From Candidatus Electrothrix scaldis (lineage in GTDB: Bacteria > Desulfobacterota > Desulfobulbia > Desulfobulbales > Desulfobulbaceae): 64,000 nucleotides of DNA. Below are positions 43,359 through 53,279 of this stretch, one piece after another. The DNA lies in contig CP138355.1 in the NCBI GenBank assembly GCA_033584155.1, positions 2,215,826 through 2,279,825 of the forward strand, written 5' to 3'. The notes under the pieces are model-generated. The model saw nothing but the letters and a program-made list of their open reading frames with translations. It was not told where the DNA came from and searched no databases. Position numbers and translations under genes: made by a program. Positions within the stretch are counted from its first letter, which is position 1, and every line of letters starts with the position of its first letter.

Positions 43359-45239
43359 GTTTGGTTTTCTCCAGAAAATTTGCTGAGTGAATCCTGTGTT
43401 ACCTGAAGCGCATCAAGCAAGGTTTGTGAGTATTGGATACTGAGAAAGGATAATGGTTCCGCTGTACTTTATTTATCCGTTTGCCTCATTTAGTTGGCAG
43501 TTATGCCAAGGGTATCCATATGAAGTTCTTGGTAATCCTCTAGTGATTGAGACAGGAAACCACGTTCCACCTTTCCTCCACCTATGTAAAATACTTTTGA
43601 TTCTGCTGGGAAGTAAGTCTCTTTCACCTTTTTAACTCTTACTTTTTCAATAGGTTTAAGATTTTTCTTATCTTCTCTACCAGAATCTTCTTTAATGTGT
43701 TCAGATATAGATACAAAGGTCTGGGTATCGCTTGGAAGGTTTTTACCAACAAATGTCAAAACTATTTCCAAATTAGTTTCATCGATATCTTCTTTAAGAA
43801 TCGCATCTAGTAAGAATGGTAGCCTATGTGCTGTTTTCGATTTAGCAATCATGGCGTTCAAAGTAAAATGATAAGCCATCACAGTCTTATGGAGCTCAAC
43901 ACCTTGACGCGGGAAAGAATGAATACTGTACAGATCCAGATACCTAGACTCTGTTAACGGCTTAAGTTTTAACTGCGATATGTAATCTGAAAATATTTTT
44001 TTGAACGTCTTTTCTTTCTTGGACCGCGCAATCATTGTGTCATGTTCAGTGACCATAGAGTTAAGAGACGCTTTAGTATCTTCTAATTCATTTTCAGCTG
44101 TTTCAATATCCGCTTGCATTTTCTTGTGCAGCTTAATATTCGCTTTGTTATCAATCCACTGTTCGAATGTCACCCCCTCTAGATTCTTTTCTAAAAGGAC
44201 ACCGTAATCATCATTAATTTCTCCCTTTATTTTAGTTATTTTTTTATTAGAGGAGTGTATCTTTGACTTTTTACCAATAAGCTTATCGGCAATGTGTGAT
44301 TCAAGTTCAACCGTATCATTGTACTTCTGATAGTGGCTATATAAGCCTTCCAAAGAATAAGCTAATACCTGAGTGCAAGCTGGACATCGATCAATATCGT
44401 TATACTTCTGCTTCTTTACGTTTTCCTTGGTCTTTTTTAGAATCTTATGGTGATTCTGTAATAGAGAAAGTTCATTGCAGAGTCTGATATAATTATCTCT
44501 TTCTTTCTCTAACAAATCTGACTTTTGGATGTATTTTTCAATGTACTCTTCAGCCTGATCACCAAATGTCTCATCAATCAATTTAGAAAACTGAAGCTCT
44601 GCTTTCTTGCTGTATCGCTTGAGGTTGCGAATATCAGCTGATAGCCGATCTTTTTGCTGAGTCAGCTTTCTGTGTTCCACACGATCAAAGTTATTGATAA
44701 CCCCTAGGTAATAATCCAAGTAGTCATCTTTAAACCCTTTATAATATTGTAGGTTAGAAAAAGACTCACGCAAATACACCCAGCCAACAGATTGCGAAAT
44801 GTAATACGGCAAGAACATGCTTTCAAGTGGAGCGGCCTTCAGTTCACCCTTCTGTTCTAAATATAGGGTGAAACCAACTAAATCTCGTATGTATTCTTTG
44901 AGCTTAACGTGCTCAACACTATTGTCTGCATCAATTCCATAGAAAGGAACTACTTTGCCACTTGGCTCTTTGACATAAATAGATTTTGGTTCCCTAATAA
45001 TTGTGTATTCTTCTTCGATTCCATTGGCTATCTTAGTGAAATCTAGCCTGAAGGTAGGTTGATAACCGAGGATTTCATCCAGATTTTCTCTAACGTCATT
45101 AACGCCGAAAGTAAATAAAAAGCTTTGAATCAGTGAACTTTTTCCTGATGTGTTACGTCCACTGATAATGTTTGCACCCGGAGAGAACTCATCGTAGAAG
45201 CAGCAATTATGCAACTCTGAACTGACAAATAATCTGTTA

Positions 45240-46913
45240 CCTAAATCCTGCAATTAGTTGAAAGGGTATCGTAAAAATAGTATAATCCTCAATATGTTAA
45301 AGGTAAAATTACTACAGAAGAGGGTCACTATTTTTATGAAGTCTAAACAGAATAAACGATCTGCCCGAGTCTCGCCCAAAAAAATACAAATTAATAAAGG
45401 AGCAAAAGGGGTTACAGCACAGGCAGGCTTGATTCCTGCCGTAAAGTTCCTGCAAAAACATAATGTTGGCCAGCTTATCCAGGAAACTTTAGAACATCAA
45501 CGCGGAGCCACCGCCACTTATGATGCAGTTGATATAATATTTCTCCCTTTGATAGCTATTATCGGCGGAGCTCGTTCTATCAGCAATATTGCAACAGTCT
45601 GGGCAGATAGCGTACTTTGCCGGATAGCAGGATGGCGGTTAATCCCGGACGAAACAACCTTTGGCCGCCTTTTTCGAACATTCAGCTATCGTCATATCAA
45701 TAACCTGGAAGTTCTTAATCATCGGTTGCGTGCTCGCATGTGGCGTAAGGGATTGCGATCCGGGAAAAGTAAAGTCGGTGCAGCCCACTGTCTGGTTGTT
45801 GATGTGGATTCCACAGAAAAGACGGTATACGGTTCTCAGCAAGGAGCGGCCAAAGGGTTTAATCCACATAAACGCGGTGCAAAATCGTATCATCCTCTGC
45901 TTGCATTTTGCGCTGAAAGCAAAGAGATATTGCAAGGGTGGCTTCGATGCGGCAATGCCTATACAAGTAATGGTATTGTCGAGTTTACCAAGCAACTTCT
46001 GGCACACCTTCCCAATGGAACCCGGATTTTGTTCAGGGGCGACAGCGGTTTTTTTGTTGGTGCCCTGCTTGATCTTTTGGATCAGTATGGTCATAGTTAC
46101 CTGATCAAGGTTAAGCTCAAGGGGCTGGTCACCCTTCTGTCCAAACAATCCTGGGAGCCGGTCCCCGGGCAGGCCGGTTGGGAACAATGTATCTTTTTTC
46201 ATAAATGTACGACCTGGTCTTCGACCCGACTCTTTGTTGCGGTCCGCAGAGAGAAACCGGCTGACCCGGCAAAACCAGCGACCCTGTTTGAGATGAAGGA
46301 GTTCGATTACTTCTGTTATGTGGTCAGTGAGATTGCTGATCCATGGCAGGTCCACAAACGATACGGCCAACGAGCAACTTGTGAAACCTGGATTGAGGAA
46401 GCAAAAAACCAGACTGCGTTGGTACATATCAAGACAGAAGATTTCTGGGCAAATAGTGTGTTGTTTCAAACTGCTATTCTGGCATACAACACGATACGAT
46501 GGATGGCTTTATTGAGCGGTAATGCTGTATTACGTCGCTGGGAGCCAGGTACAATTCGTACATTTCTCGTTCGGGTGGCTGGGAAGTATACTACTGGTGG
46601 ACGGCAGCAAAAGCTATTTGTTCCCGAACGAATGCTGTATTCCACTCAGTGGGATGACTGGGTGGCGGTGGGGCTGTACTGACCAGCACTACTACCTCTT
46701 TTTTTGAAATATTTTTTTCCATCAACAGGATTAGTGCGTCTTGTGGGGCAAAATATTCTACTTGATCAGCCTTAAAGAGGCATCTGCTTATCTGGAAACA
46801 GCACTTTTCGGTGTTTTTTACTATCAACTGATAACTATTTTCAGAATTTTTGGTTTTCTACAACACCAAATGGTTAGTCATTTGAGCCAAAAAGATCAAT
46901 TGCAGGATTTAGG
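45240..46913. mobile_element. IS1380-family insertion sequence, copy 2 (1,674 bp)
   Basis: Same CCTAAATCCTGCAATT terminal repeats as copy 1 (45240-45255, 46898-46913). Target duplication TGTTA at 45235-45239 and 46914-46918. The transposase is identical in sequence to copy 1 but on the plus strand, with its TTGAAA-17-TATAAT promoter at 45258-45286. The insertion lies after the eighth codon of the Rad50-like gene. Confidence 0.95.
45336..46682 (+). CDS. IS1380-family transposase, copy 2
   Basis: A protein of 448 residues, identical to the copy encoded at 16915-18261. Start chosen at ATG 45336 because the promoter at 45258-45286 would start the transcript near 45293, after the earlier candidate codons; GAGGG lies about 12 nt upstream. 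The 276-codon frame on the other strand is an antisense shadow. Confidence 0.94.
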   Translation: MKSKQNKRSARVSPKKIQINKGAKGVTAQAGLIPAVKFLQKHNVGQLIQETLEHQRGATATYDAVDIIFLPLIAIIGGARSISNIATVWADSVLCRIAGWRLIPDETTFGRLFRTFSYRHINNLEVLNHRLRARMWRKGLRSGKSKVGAAHCLVVDVDSTEKTVYGSQQGAAKGFNPHKRGAKSYHPLLAFCAESKEILQGWLRCGNAYTSNGIVEFTKQLLAHLPNGTRILFRGDSGFFVGALLDLLDQYGHSYLIKVKLKGLVTLLSKQSWEPVPGQAGWEQCIFFHKCTTWSSTRLFVAVRREKPADPAKPATLFEMKEFDYFCYVVSEIADPWQVHKRYGQRATCETWIEEAKNQTALVHIKTEDFWANSVLFQTAILAYNTIRWMALLSGNAVLRRWEPGTIRTFLVRVAGKYTTGGRQQKLFVPERMLYSTQWDDWVAVGLY

Positions 46914-46946
46914 TGTTAAATTTAATAATTACATTCATAGGGAAAC

Positions 46947-48059
46947 CTAGCTGTAGTATTCTACAAATGAGCACAAAGTAGAGAAGAAGATGTCGATATC
47001 TTTTAGATTCATGCTATGTTGATTCTTGATGTCAGAAACGTATGCATCAAACATGTCGCCATGACTGTAGTAGTCCATAGAATAGTCATTTTTCCTGATG
47101 AATCCTTTAATTATTTGATGTTCATTATTGCTCATATCTTTTAACAGCTCAAATGTGTTCCTGATGTAATTTTTGTGATGATTCTGGATACCTATAGGGA
47201 CTCGAAACTTATGACATAGCTCCGTTGAATAATTTCTCCACAACTCAAATGTCTTTTGCTCTGTCTCAATGATATCAATTGCCTTCTTGACTTCATCGCC
47301 TTCGACTCTCTTGCTACTGTCAAGTAAGGTGACAACCTTGCCCTGATTGTACACAGCTTCGACTTCACTGAAGAGGCTAAGAAGTAGCTCAACTGCTGCT
47401 AACGGGTCTGAGACATGTGAAAATTTCCTACTCATAAGCCCTACTAGGCTATCTTTTTGCCTGTTCTTATTTCGTGGAAAATCAATCCATTGAATGCAAA
47501 AGTTATCCAGTTCAGCTTTGTGATAGGTACTCTTTTTCTTTTTACAAAAGTTATCTACTTTCTTGTTTATTTTCTCTTTGATTTCATCAGGAATGGCATT
47601 GAAGCCACACTTACAGTTCTGTTCGTTTAGAAGATACGTTATTTCCTCTTTCCCATCTTTCTTCTCTTTTGCATTAGGCTTGTAGTTCAGTTTGATGTCA
47701 GTGTTAGAGACAAACGTTAGCTCATGGGTATAGTTTGGGCATTTGCGCGCTGGGTCGCTTATAAGATCGTTTCCAACTTCAAGTATTTTTGCAATCACTT
47801 CAGAAAATCGTTCATTTATAGTCCAGACGTTGCCTGAGAGTTTTTTGGCCTGATAAGAATGAATTTCTTCAATATTGCTACGACAATTTGTTCTATAGCA
47901 GAAGAGAAAGTCATCGTGATGTTCGATGCATAGAAAAAACTCTCTTTCCTTGAATCGGTCGTAATCATCAAGCAGTAAGTACAACGCACAATTACGCTGA
48001 AATTCGAAACCTAATAAAGCATCTACACCAGCGTTCGCTGCTTTTTTCCTTGTGGTCAA
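46947..48059 (-). CDS. DUF4297/Cap4-like nuclease, candidate defence effector
   Basis: A protein of 370 residues. The N-terminal 80 residues match the DUF4297 nuclease pattern: GFEFQRNCALYLLLDD, then CIEHHDDFLF (Asp49/Asp50) and HSYQAKK (Gln70, Lys72), a PD-(D/E)XK site in the D...QxK form. The middle holds a CKCG and Lys-rich helices; the C-terminus is helical without a known domain. In Cap4 and Lamassu LmuA this nuclease cuts DNA when its sensor partner is triggered. Its partner here is the Rad50-like ATPase 8 nt downstream. The promoter is not clear. Confidence 0.78.
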   Translation of the reverse strand: MTTRKKAANAGVDALLGFEFQRNCALYLLLDDYDRFKEREFFLCIEHHDDFLFCYRTNCRSNIEEIHSYQAKKLSGNVWTINERFSEVIAKILEVGNDLISDPARKCPNYTHELTFVSNTDIKLNYKPNAKEKKDGKEEITYLLNEQNCKCGFNAIPDEIKEKINKKVDNFCKKKKSTYHKAELDNFCIQWIDFPRNKNRQKDSLVGLMSRKFSHVSDPLAAVELLLSLFSEVEAVYNQGKVVTLLDSSKRVEGDEVKKAIDIIETEQKTFELWRNYSTELCHKFRVPIGIQNHHKNYIRNTFELLKDMSNNEHQIIKGFIRKNDYSMDYYSHGDMFDAYVSDIKNQHSMNLKDIDIFFSTLCSFVEYYS

Positions 48060-48530
48060 AAATTCACCTTTTAAAAGCTAGAATATTGGAGTTACTTTAG
48101 ACCGATGCGCTTACTTATAATTATTTATTGTCGAAATATTTTTTCTGATGACGGTTGAAAATGACAATATTGGGCGAATGACTCCTAATAATTTGTACAG
48201 CACAGAATTTTAATTCTGCAATCTACCTGCATTGCAACATTGCAACCTACTTTCACAAAAAAACTCCAACGAAAGCTAACTTCTGGATAAAATCTAAACT
48301 TTTTCTCCCTATGCCCCAAAAAAATACCACTCACCCGCAAAAAATCAAGACAAAAAGGGTTGATATCTCGTTCTAGTTATTCACTATTACACACAAAGAG
48401 ACAATGCGGTGCAGTAAAGAGGCTTGCCTCGCAGCCCGTCCGCACCGGATGCGGCAAAAGGACAGGCCGAGCAAGCAGGAGGCACTGGAAAACAGGTGTA
48501 ACCTATTCCGCATTGAGCGCTATCTGCTTT

Positions 48531-48626
48531 CACTCCACCCTCCTCACCCCACAGCCCCCTGCACAACACTCTGCCCGCCCGTGCCCGGAACCACCTCCAG
48601 CTGACAGGCGATCCGCTCCTTGAGTG
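48531..48626 (-). repeat. Second copy of the sbcC 3' end
   Basis: About 96 bp that repeat 49428-49521, the end of sbcC, with about 13% changes and a 2-nt indel. On the minus strand it encodes ALKERIACQLEVVPGTGG, QSVVQG, then a new stop. Upstream the similarity to sbcC ends (LVEADDLAA replaces the sbcC sequence). The rest of 48060-48781 (722 bases) has no convincing gene; frames over 60 codons there are low in coding quality. Confidence 0.7.
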
Positions 48627-48781
48627 CGGCGGCCAGGTCATCAGCCTCAACCAAATAGGAAACAATCTTGCATCATACTGATAAATATGGCAGTATGATA
48701 GCAGAGATAAGGTCATGAGGGTGCCATTGAATTTTGTAAAATTGATATCCAGGCATCGCATCTCGTCTTCGAGAGAACACT

Positions 48782-49078
48782 ATGATTGATTTTAAAAAAT
48801 ATCAGATAGATATTGACAGAATCTGCGAAAAATACCGAGTAAAGAACCTGAGTGTTTTCGGCAGCGCAACCTCTGTACATTTTCATGACAAAAGCGACAT
48901 TGATTTCCTGTTGGAACTGGACGGTCCGCAGAACGGTATGAAACGGTATATGAATATCAAATTTGAGCTGGAAGCTCTGTTTTCCCGCCCTGTTGACCTT
49001 GTTATGCCGAAAGCAATCAAAAACAGGCGCATCAAAGAGTATATTTTTTCAGAGACCAGGAAACTGTATGTCGCATGA
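48782..49078 (+). CDS. mntA: MntA-like nucleotidyltransferase antitoxin (pair 2)
   Basis: A protein of 98 residues with FGSATSVHFHDKSDIDFLLE, the G-S and D-x-D motif of minimal nucleotidyltransferases. It would AMPylate the HepT partner. Its stop overlaps the hepT start by 11 nt. The sequence differs from the first pair, so it is not a local duplication. Confidence 0.9.
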   Translation: MIDFKKYQIDIDRICEKYRVKNLSVFGSATSVHFHDKSDIDFLLELDGPQNGMKRYMNIKFELEALFSRPVDLVMPKAIKNRRIKEYIFSETRKLYVA

Positions 49079-49406
49079 TCCTTTTGTCTGCATTGAAGAT
49101 GCTGTCACTGCCTGTGAACTGATAGTGCAGTTTACCCTGAGTATGGGTGAGGCTGAGTATACCGCAGACCTGAAAACACAATCAGCGGTTGAACGACAAT
49201 TCGAAATAATCGGCGAAGCACTCAACAGAATCAAAAAGATTGATGCCAGCCTGCTCGACCGCGTTGACAACTGGCGCGAAATTATCGGATTCAGAAATGT
49301 GATTGCACACGGTTACGATGTGATTGAGAATGAAATTGTCTGGAACTCCGTTAAAGAGGATATACCTGTGCTGCTTGACCAGTTGCAACGTTTACTCAAA
49401 GCGTAG
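49068..49406 (+). CDS. hepT: HepT-like HEPN ribonuclease toxin (pair 2)
   Basis: A protein of 112 residues from ATG 49068 (MSHDPFVCIEDAVTACEL); a longer frame to 48963 lies inside mntA and is not used. The R-x4-H-x-Y motif is intact in FRNVIAHGYDV. Same role as the first HepT. The gene ends 21 nt before the convergent sbcC stop. Confidence 0.9.
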   Translation: MSHDPFVCIEDAVTACELIVQFTLSMGEAEYTADLKTQSAVERQFEIIGEALNRIKKIDASLLDRVDNWREIIGFRNVIAHGYDVIENEIVWNSVKEDIPVLLDQLQRLLKA

Positions 49407-49426
49407 TTTTTTATCGAGCAAAGCCC

Positions 49427-52400
49427 TCACTCCACCCTCCTCACCCCAGCCCCCTGCACAACACTCTGCCCTCCAGTCCCTGGAACCACCTCCAGCTGAC
49501 AGGCGATCCGCTCCTTAAGTGCCCCAACATGGGAGATCACCCCGATCAGCTTGCCATCCCGGCGTAACCCGGCCAGGGTTTCCAGTGCCGTCTCCAGGGC
49601 TTCCTCATCCAGGGCACCAAAGCCCTCATCAAGAAAGAGGGAGTCTACCCGCACATTGCCGCCCACCATCTCGGACAGCCCCAGGGCCAGGGCCAGACTG
49701 ACCACAAAGCTTTCCCCGCCGGACAGGTTCTTGGTGGAGCGGATCTCTCCGGCCTGCCAGGAATCAATCACGTTGAGCTCCAGGGGCTGGGCCTGATCCC
49801 GGACCAGCAGGTAGCGGTCACTCATCCGGGCCAGTTGCTCGTTGGCGCGGGAGACCATGAGCTCAAAGGTCAGGCCCTGGGCAAAGTTACGGTATTTCTT
49901 GCCGTCAGCCGAGCCGATCAGATCGTGCAATTCTTTCCAGCGCAGGCATTCCTTTTTCTGGGCCTCCAGGCTTGTCAGTAGGTCCTGCTGCCGGGCGCGC
50001 TGCTCCTTATCGGCCAGCAATTGTTGATTCAGGGAGCCGATTCGCTCTGTTGCCTGCTTGCGGGCAGTGGCCAGCTCCGTATACTCTTTGCTCAGCTCTT
50101 CAGGAGAGGCCTCAGTGAGCCGGAGTTGCTCCTCTTCCTGAAGGCGGGTCTGCCTGTCCTGCAGCCGTTCCTCAAGGCGAGTTTTGTCTTTCAGCAAGGC
50201 CTCTGCTCTGTTCTGTAGATCGTGTTGCTTGTCTTCAGGAAGACGGGCTGCCTGCCAGGTCGCCTCGTCAGCATAACCATTTTCCTGAAGTCGTTGAAAG
50301 AAAGTATTCTCCAGCTGGGCCAGCACCTCATTTCTTATGCTGATAGACTCTTTTCTTTCCTTGATGCCGGTCCTGGTCAGCTCGCATTCTCTGAGTAAAT
50401 GGGTATGTTCTTTTCGCTCCTGCTCCATCCTCTCCTCTGCCTGCCTGAGCGCCGTTGCCAGCTTGCGCTCTTCCGCATCAGGGTTCTTTTCGCCAAAGAG
50501 ATGGAAGCGTTTCTGGGCCAGGGCCTGCCCTTGTTGATTGGCCTCGGTTATTTCCTGCTCAATATGTGTCAGCTGCGCTGCCCGGGCGCTTATGCCTGCT
50601 TGTAGCTCTCGAAGCTTACTCTGGAGGGTCGTTATCTCCTCACCTGCTGTGCTGAAGGCCTTTTGCTGGTGCTGCCAGCCTTCCTTGCGGCGAGTCAGGT
50701 CGGTGAGAAGCTGGGGCAGGGCAGGGAGGCGAAGCTCTGTTATTCCGTATACTGCCAGCTCTGTCAGGGCCAGGGCGCGGATCTCCTCCAGTTCTTTTGC
50801 TGTTGCCTGTTGCTCCTGATTCAGGCGCTGGCGCTCCTGCTCTACCTGCTCCTTGGCATGAACACTTCGCTCTTGTTCCTGCATGGCCTGATTGACCTTG
50901 GCCTGTTGGGTTTCCAGAGCCTTGCTGAGTCGGGCCAGTTTTCTCTCCAGCTGATCCAGGGCCTCCAGCTGCTGCTGAATACTGGTCAGGCGTTCTTTCA
51001 GTCGAGTAAGGCGAGCAGTCAATGCAGAGGTTTTTTCGCCACGAAGGTCATCATGCAGACCAGTTTTAGATTCCTGCCCCAGTTGGGCAAACTCACGACA
51101 GAGCCCTGCGATGATTTCCTCAGCCTCCAGCACAACATCCTGCTTTTCTTTGCTGCGTTCGCCAAGGTTTTGTTCCTCCTGGACAAGGCGGGCTGCCTGG
51201 ATCTCCGCTTTGCTGAGAGCTCGTTCTGTCTGTTTTTCAGCTGCCAGGGCTGTTTGCAGGTTTTGTTCATATTCGTTGAGCGGCGGGATATTGCCCTGGG
51301 CATAGGGGTGATCAAGAGAACCGCAGAGAGGGCAGGCTGTATTCTCCCGCAGATGGGCTCGCTCCTCCTCCAGATCGCGGATGCGCTTGGCCTGCTCGAC
51401 CACAGTGCGTCGGACGTCCACTTCCTGCTGGGCCTGATCCCGTTGCAGGCGTAAGAGGTTGATCTGCTCATCCTGCTGTTTTTTTGTCTCAGCCAGCTCT
51501 TCCTGGCGAAGACGAAGTTTGACCAGTTCCTGCTTGATGCTTTCTTTTTTCTGGAGAATGTCCAGGAGTTTCCCCAAGATGTTACGTTGCTCAGCAAGGG
51601 CATTCTGTTCCCGGTGCAACTCTTCCCTTGCATGTCCTTCCAGGCGGGGTCCCGTCTCTTCCTGGATAACCTGCCTTTGCTGGGAAAGAGTGGTGAGTTC
51701 TTTTTCCGCTGCGTTACAGGCCTGTGCCGCAGCCTGCCATTTTTGAGTGGCCTGGAGAACCTGCTGTTCCGCCTTGCTCAGGGTAGGACCAAGGTCAGCC
51801 TGTTTGTCCGCAACTTCTTTGAACCGCTCAAGGCTCTTGCGGATGCCAGCCAGATCACTGACCAGCTGCTCATCCACCTGATGGCTGTCCAGGTAGGAGC
51901 GGCTCTGCGCCTGGCGGGCCTGGGCAAGGCCAAGCGATTTTTCCAGGTTGTGGCTTTGTTTTTGCTCAGCTGCGTTTTGTTGCTGGAGATCATGGCCAGT
52001 GGCCTGTGCCTTACGGATGACCTGCTCCTTCTCCCGGATATGGAGGTCCAGCTCGCGCACCTGCTTTATCTGGGCATGGCCTTGCTCCCTGCTTTTCTTG
52101 CTTTGCTCCAGGAACTCTTTGCTGGTCGCCAAACGCTCCTCTGCCTGGGCAAGGGATTTTTCCTGGGCTGGCAAGCGCTGTTGTAAGGTGTCAAGCGCTA
52201 TGCTCTCCTCTGCCTGTTGCTTACGGGTGGAAACAAGTTGGCCATAATCTCCGTCCAGAACCAAGGCCTGCTGGGCTGCCTTGAGTCGGACCGCATCCTC
52301 GGCAAAGGCCTGTTCTTCCTGGACCAGACTTTCCTGCTCCTTTGTGATCTGTTCCAGTTCTTTACGCAGGCTATTCATCCTGTTGAGCCAGTTCAGGGCT

Positions 52401-53134
52401 GCCTCCTTGTCCTCCAGTGCTTTATTGAGGCGGGTCTCTTCTTCCTGCTCCTTGTTCAGGTTCTGCTGTATTTCAGCCGCTTGAGTAGCAGTGAGGAGCG
52501 GCATGGAGGCGGTCTTTTCTTCCAGCTTTTCCTGGGCATTCCGTTCTGCGGTAAAGCGGGCATGGACCCGTTTGGAGATTTCGCTGTAGATTGCACTGCC
52601 GGTGATCTGCTCCAGAATCGGGGCACGTTCATCCTGACTGGCCTGGAGAAAGGCGGCAAAACCACCCTGGGCCAGGAGCATGGAACGGGTGAAGCGGTCA
52701 AAATCCATGCCTGTGTATTCTTCCACAAGCTGGGCCACCTCGTTGACCTTGGTGGTCAGAATCTTTCCGTCCTCTTTTGCCTCGGAAAGCTCCCGTTTCG
52801 GGGGCTGAAGGGCTCCGTCCGCCTGCTTGCGGCCCCTGTGTTGGTACCAGGAGCAGCGAAAGGTACCTTTGACAGTGGCGAATTCCACCTCGGCAGAGCA
52901 TTCGCCGCATTGCCGGGACATGATTTCATTGCCGCCCTTAGTCACCCGATCCAGGCGGGGGGTGCGCCCGTACAGAGCCAGGCAGATGGCATCAAGGATG
53001 GTGGTTTTGCCAGCACCGGTGGGGCCGGTGATAGCGAATATTCCGTCGCTGATAAAGGCAGGGTGAGTGAAATCCAGCTCCCATTTGCCGGTCAGGGAAT
53101 TGAGGTTCTGGAGACGAAGGCGGAGAATGCGCAT
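49427..53134 (-). CDS. sbcC: Exonuclease subunit SbcC
   Basis: A protein of 1,235 residues, long for SbcC (about 1,050). ATP-driven partner of SbcD that opens hairpins and DNA ends. N-terminal Walker A ITGPTGAGKTTILDAICLAL; two long coiled-coil arms around a zinc hook CPLCGS at about 604; the ABC signature LSGGESFVVSLALALGLSEM; Walker B VDSLFLDEGFGALDEEALE. The last 20 residues are the part duplicated at 48531. sbcD is 145 nt upstream, separated by a dispersed repeat. Confidence 0.96.
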   Translation of the reverse strand: MRILRLRLQNLNSLTGKWELDFTHPAFISDGIFAITGPTGAGKTTILDAICLALYGRTPRLDRVTKGGNEIMSRQCGECSAEVEFATVKGTFRCSWYQHRGRKQADGALQPPKRELSEAKEDGKILTTKVNEVAQLVEEYTGMDFDRFTRSMLLAQGGFAAFLQASQDERAPILEQITGSAIYSEISKRVHARFTAERNAQEKLEEKTASMPLLTATQAAEIQQNLNKEQEEETRLNKALEDKEAALNWLNRMNSLRKELEQITKEQESLVQEEQAFAEDAVRLKAAQQALVLDGDYGQLVSTRKQQAEESIALDTLQQRLPAQEKSLAQAEERLATSKEFLEQSKKSREQGHAQIKQVRELDLHIREKEQVIRKAQATGHDLQQQNAAEQKQSHNLEKSLGLAQARQAQSRSYLDSHQVDEQLVSDLAGIRKSLERFKEVADKQADLGPTLSKAEQQVLQATQKWQAAAQACNAAEKELTTLSQQRQVIQEETGPRLEGHAREELHREQNALAEQRNILGKLLDILQKKESIKQELVKLRLRQEELAETKKQQDEQINLLRLQRDQAQQEVDVRRTVVEQAKRIRDLEEERAHLRENTACPLCGSLDHPYAQGNIPPLNEYEQNLQTALAAEKQTERALSKAEIQAARLVQEEQNLGERSKEKQDVVLEAEEIIAGLCREFAQLGQESKTGLHDDLRGEKTSALTARLTRLKERLTSIQQQLEALDQLERKLARLSKALETQQAKVNQAMQEQERSVHAKEQVEQERQRLNQEQQATAKELEEIRALALTELAVYGITELRLPALPQLLTDLTRRKEGWQHQQKAFSTAGEEITTLQSKLRELQAGISARAAQLTHIEQEITEANQQGQALAQKRFHLFGEKNPDAEERKLATALRQAEERMEQERKEHTHLLRECELTRTGIKERKESISIRNEVLAQLENTFFQRLQENGYADEATWQAARLPEDKQHDLQNRAEALLKDKTRLEERLQDRQTRLQEEEQLRLTEASPEELSKEYTELATARKQATERIGSLNQQLLADKEQRARQQDLLTSLEAQKKECLRWKELHDLIGSADGKKYRNFAQGLTFELMVSRANEQLARMSDRYLLVRDQAQPLELNVIDSWQAGEIRSTKNLSGGESFVVSLALALGLSEMVGGNVRVDSLFLDEGFGALDEEALETALETLAGLRRDGKLIGVISHVGALKERIACQLEVVPGTGGQSVVQGAGVRRVE

Positions 53135-53193
53135 GGTTTTTGGGGCGAATCAAGGATTTTTTGAAGATGATATTCCCTTTTTCAGGAGGGGTA

Positions 53194-53273
53194 ATTGTAG
53201 GGGTAAACCTGTGTGTTTACCCTTGTCACCATCCGGAAAATAAAGGGGCAGACACATAGGTCTGCCCCTACAG
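53194..53273. repeat. Dispersed hairpin repeat between sbcD and sbcC
   Basis: TTGTAGGGGTAAAC/GTTTACCC hairpin, then AGGGGCAGAC/GTCTGCCCCTAC hairpin ending in CTACAG. Same two-hairpin plan as 33076-33143 and 35639-35706. Confidence 0.65.
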
Positions 53274-53279
53274 CACCAG

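Larger units (their letters stand above)
43490..46938 (-). pseudogene. Rad50/SMC-like ATPase of a nuclease operon, interrupted by an IS
   Basis: The reconstructed protein of 589 residues starts at the ATG complementary to 46936-46938 (MNVIIKFN, then joins RLFVSSELHN across the insertion). Walker A is GRNTSGKSS at 34-42; a long coiled coil with a zinc-hook CPAC at about 292-295 fills the middle; the C-terminal ATPase half has LPFLLDAILKED as Walker B-like strand. Removing the IS with one TGTTA copy restores the frame exactly. In the present sequence only codons 9 onward (43490-45239) are continuous, and could start from TTG 45253 inside the IS repeat, so some product may still form. The gene begins 8 nt after the nuclease stop. 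The pair resembles Lamassu-like or ABC-three-component defence modules. Confidence 0.85.

Noticed and set aside
45258..45335. Longer N-terminus of the IS1380 transposase
   Set aside because: The codons coincide with the -35/-10 promoter of the element, so they cannot be in the mRNA.
52217..53164. 315-codon plus-strand frame over sbcC
   Set aside because: Antisense shadow of a long coiled-coil gene; the sense frame has all SbcC motifs.
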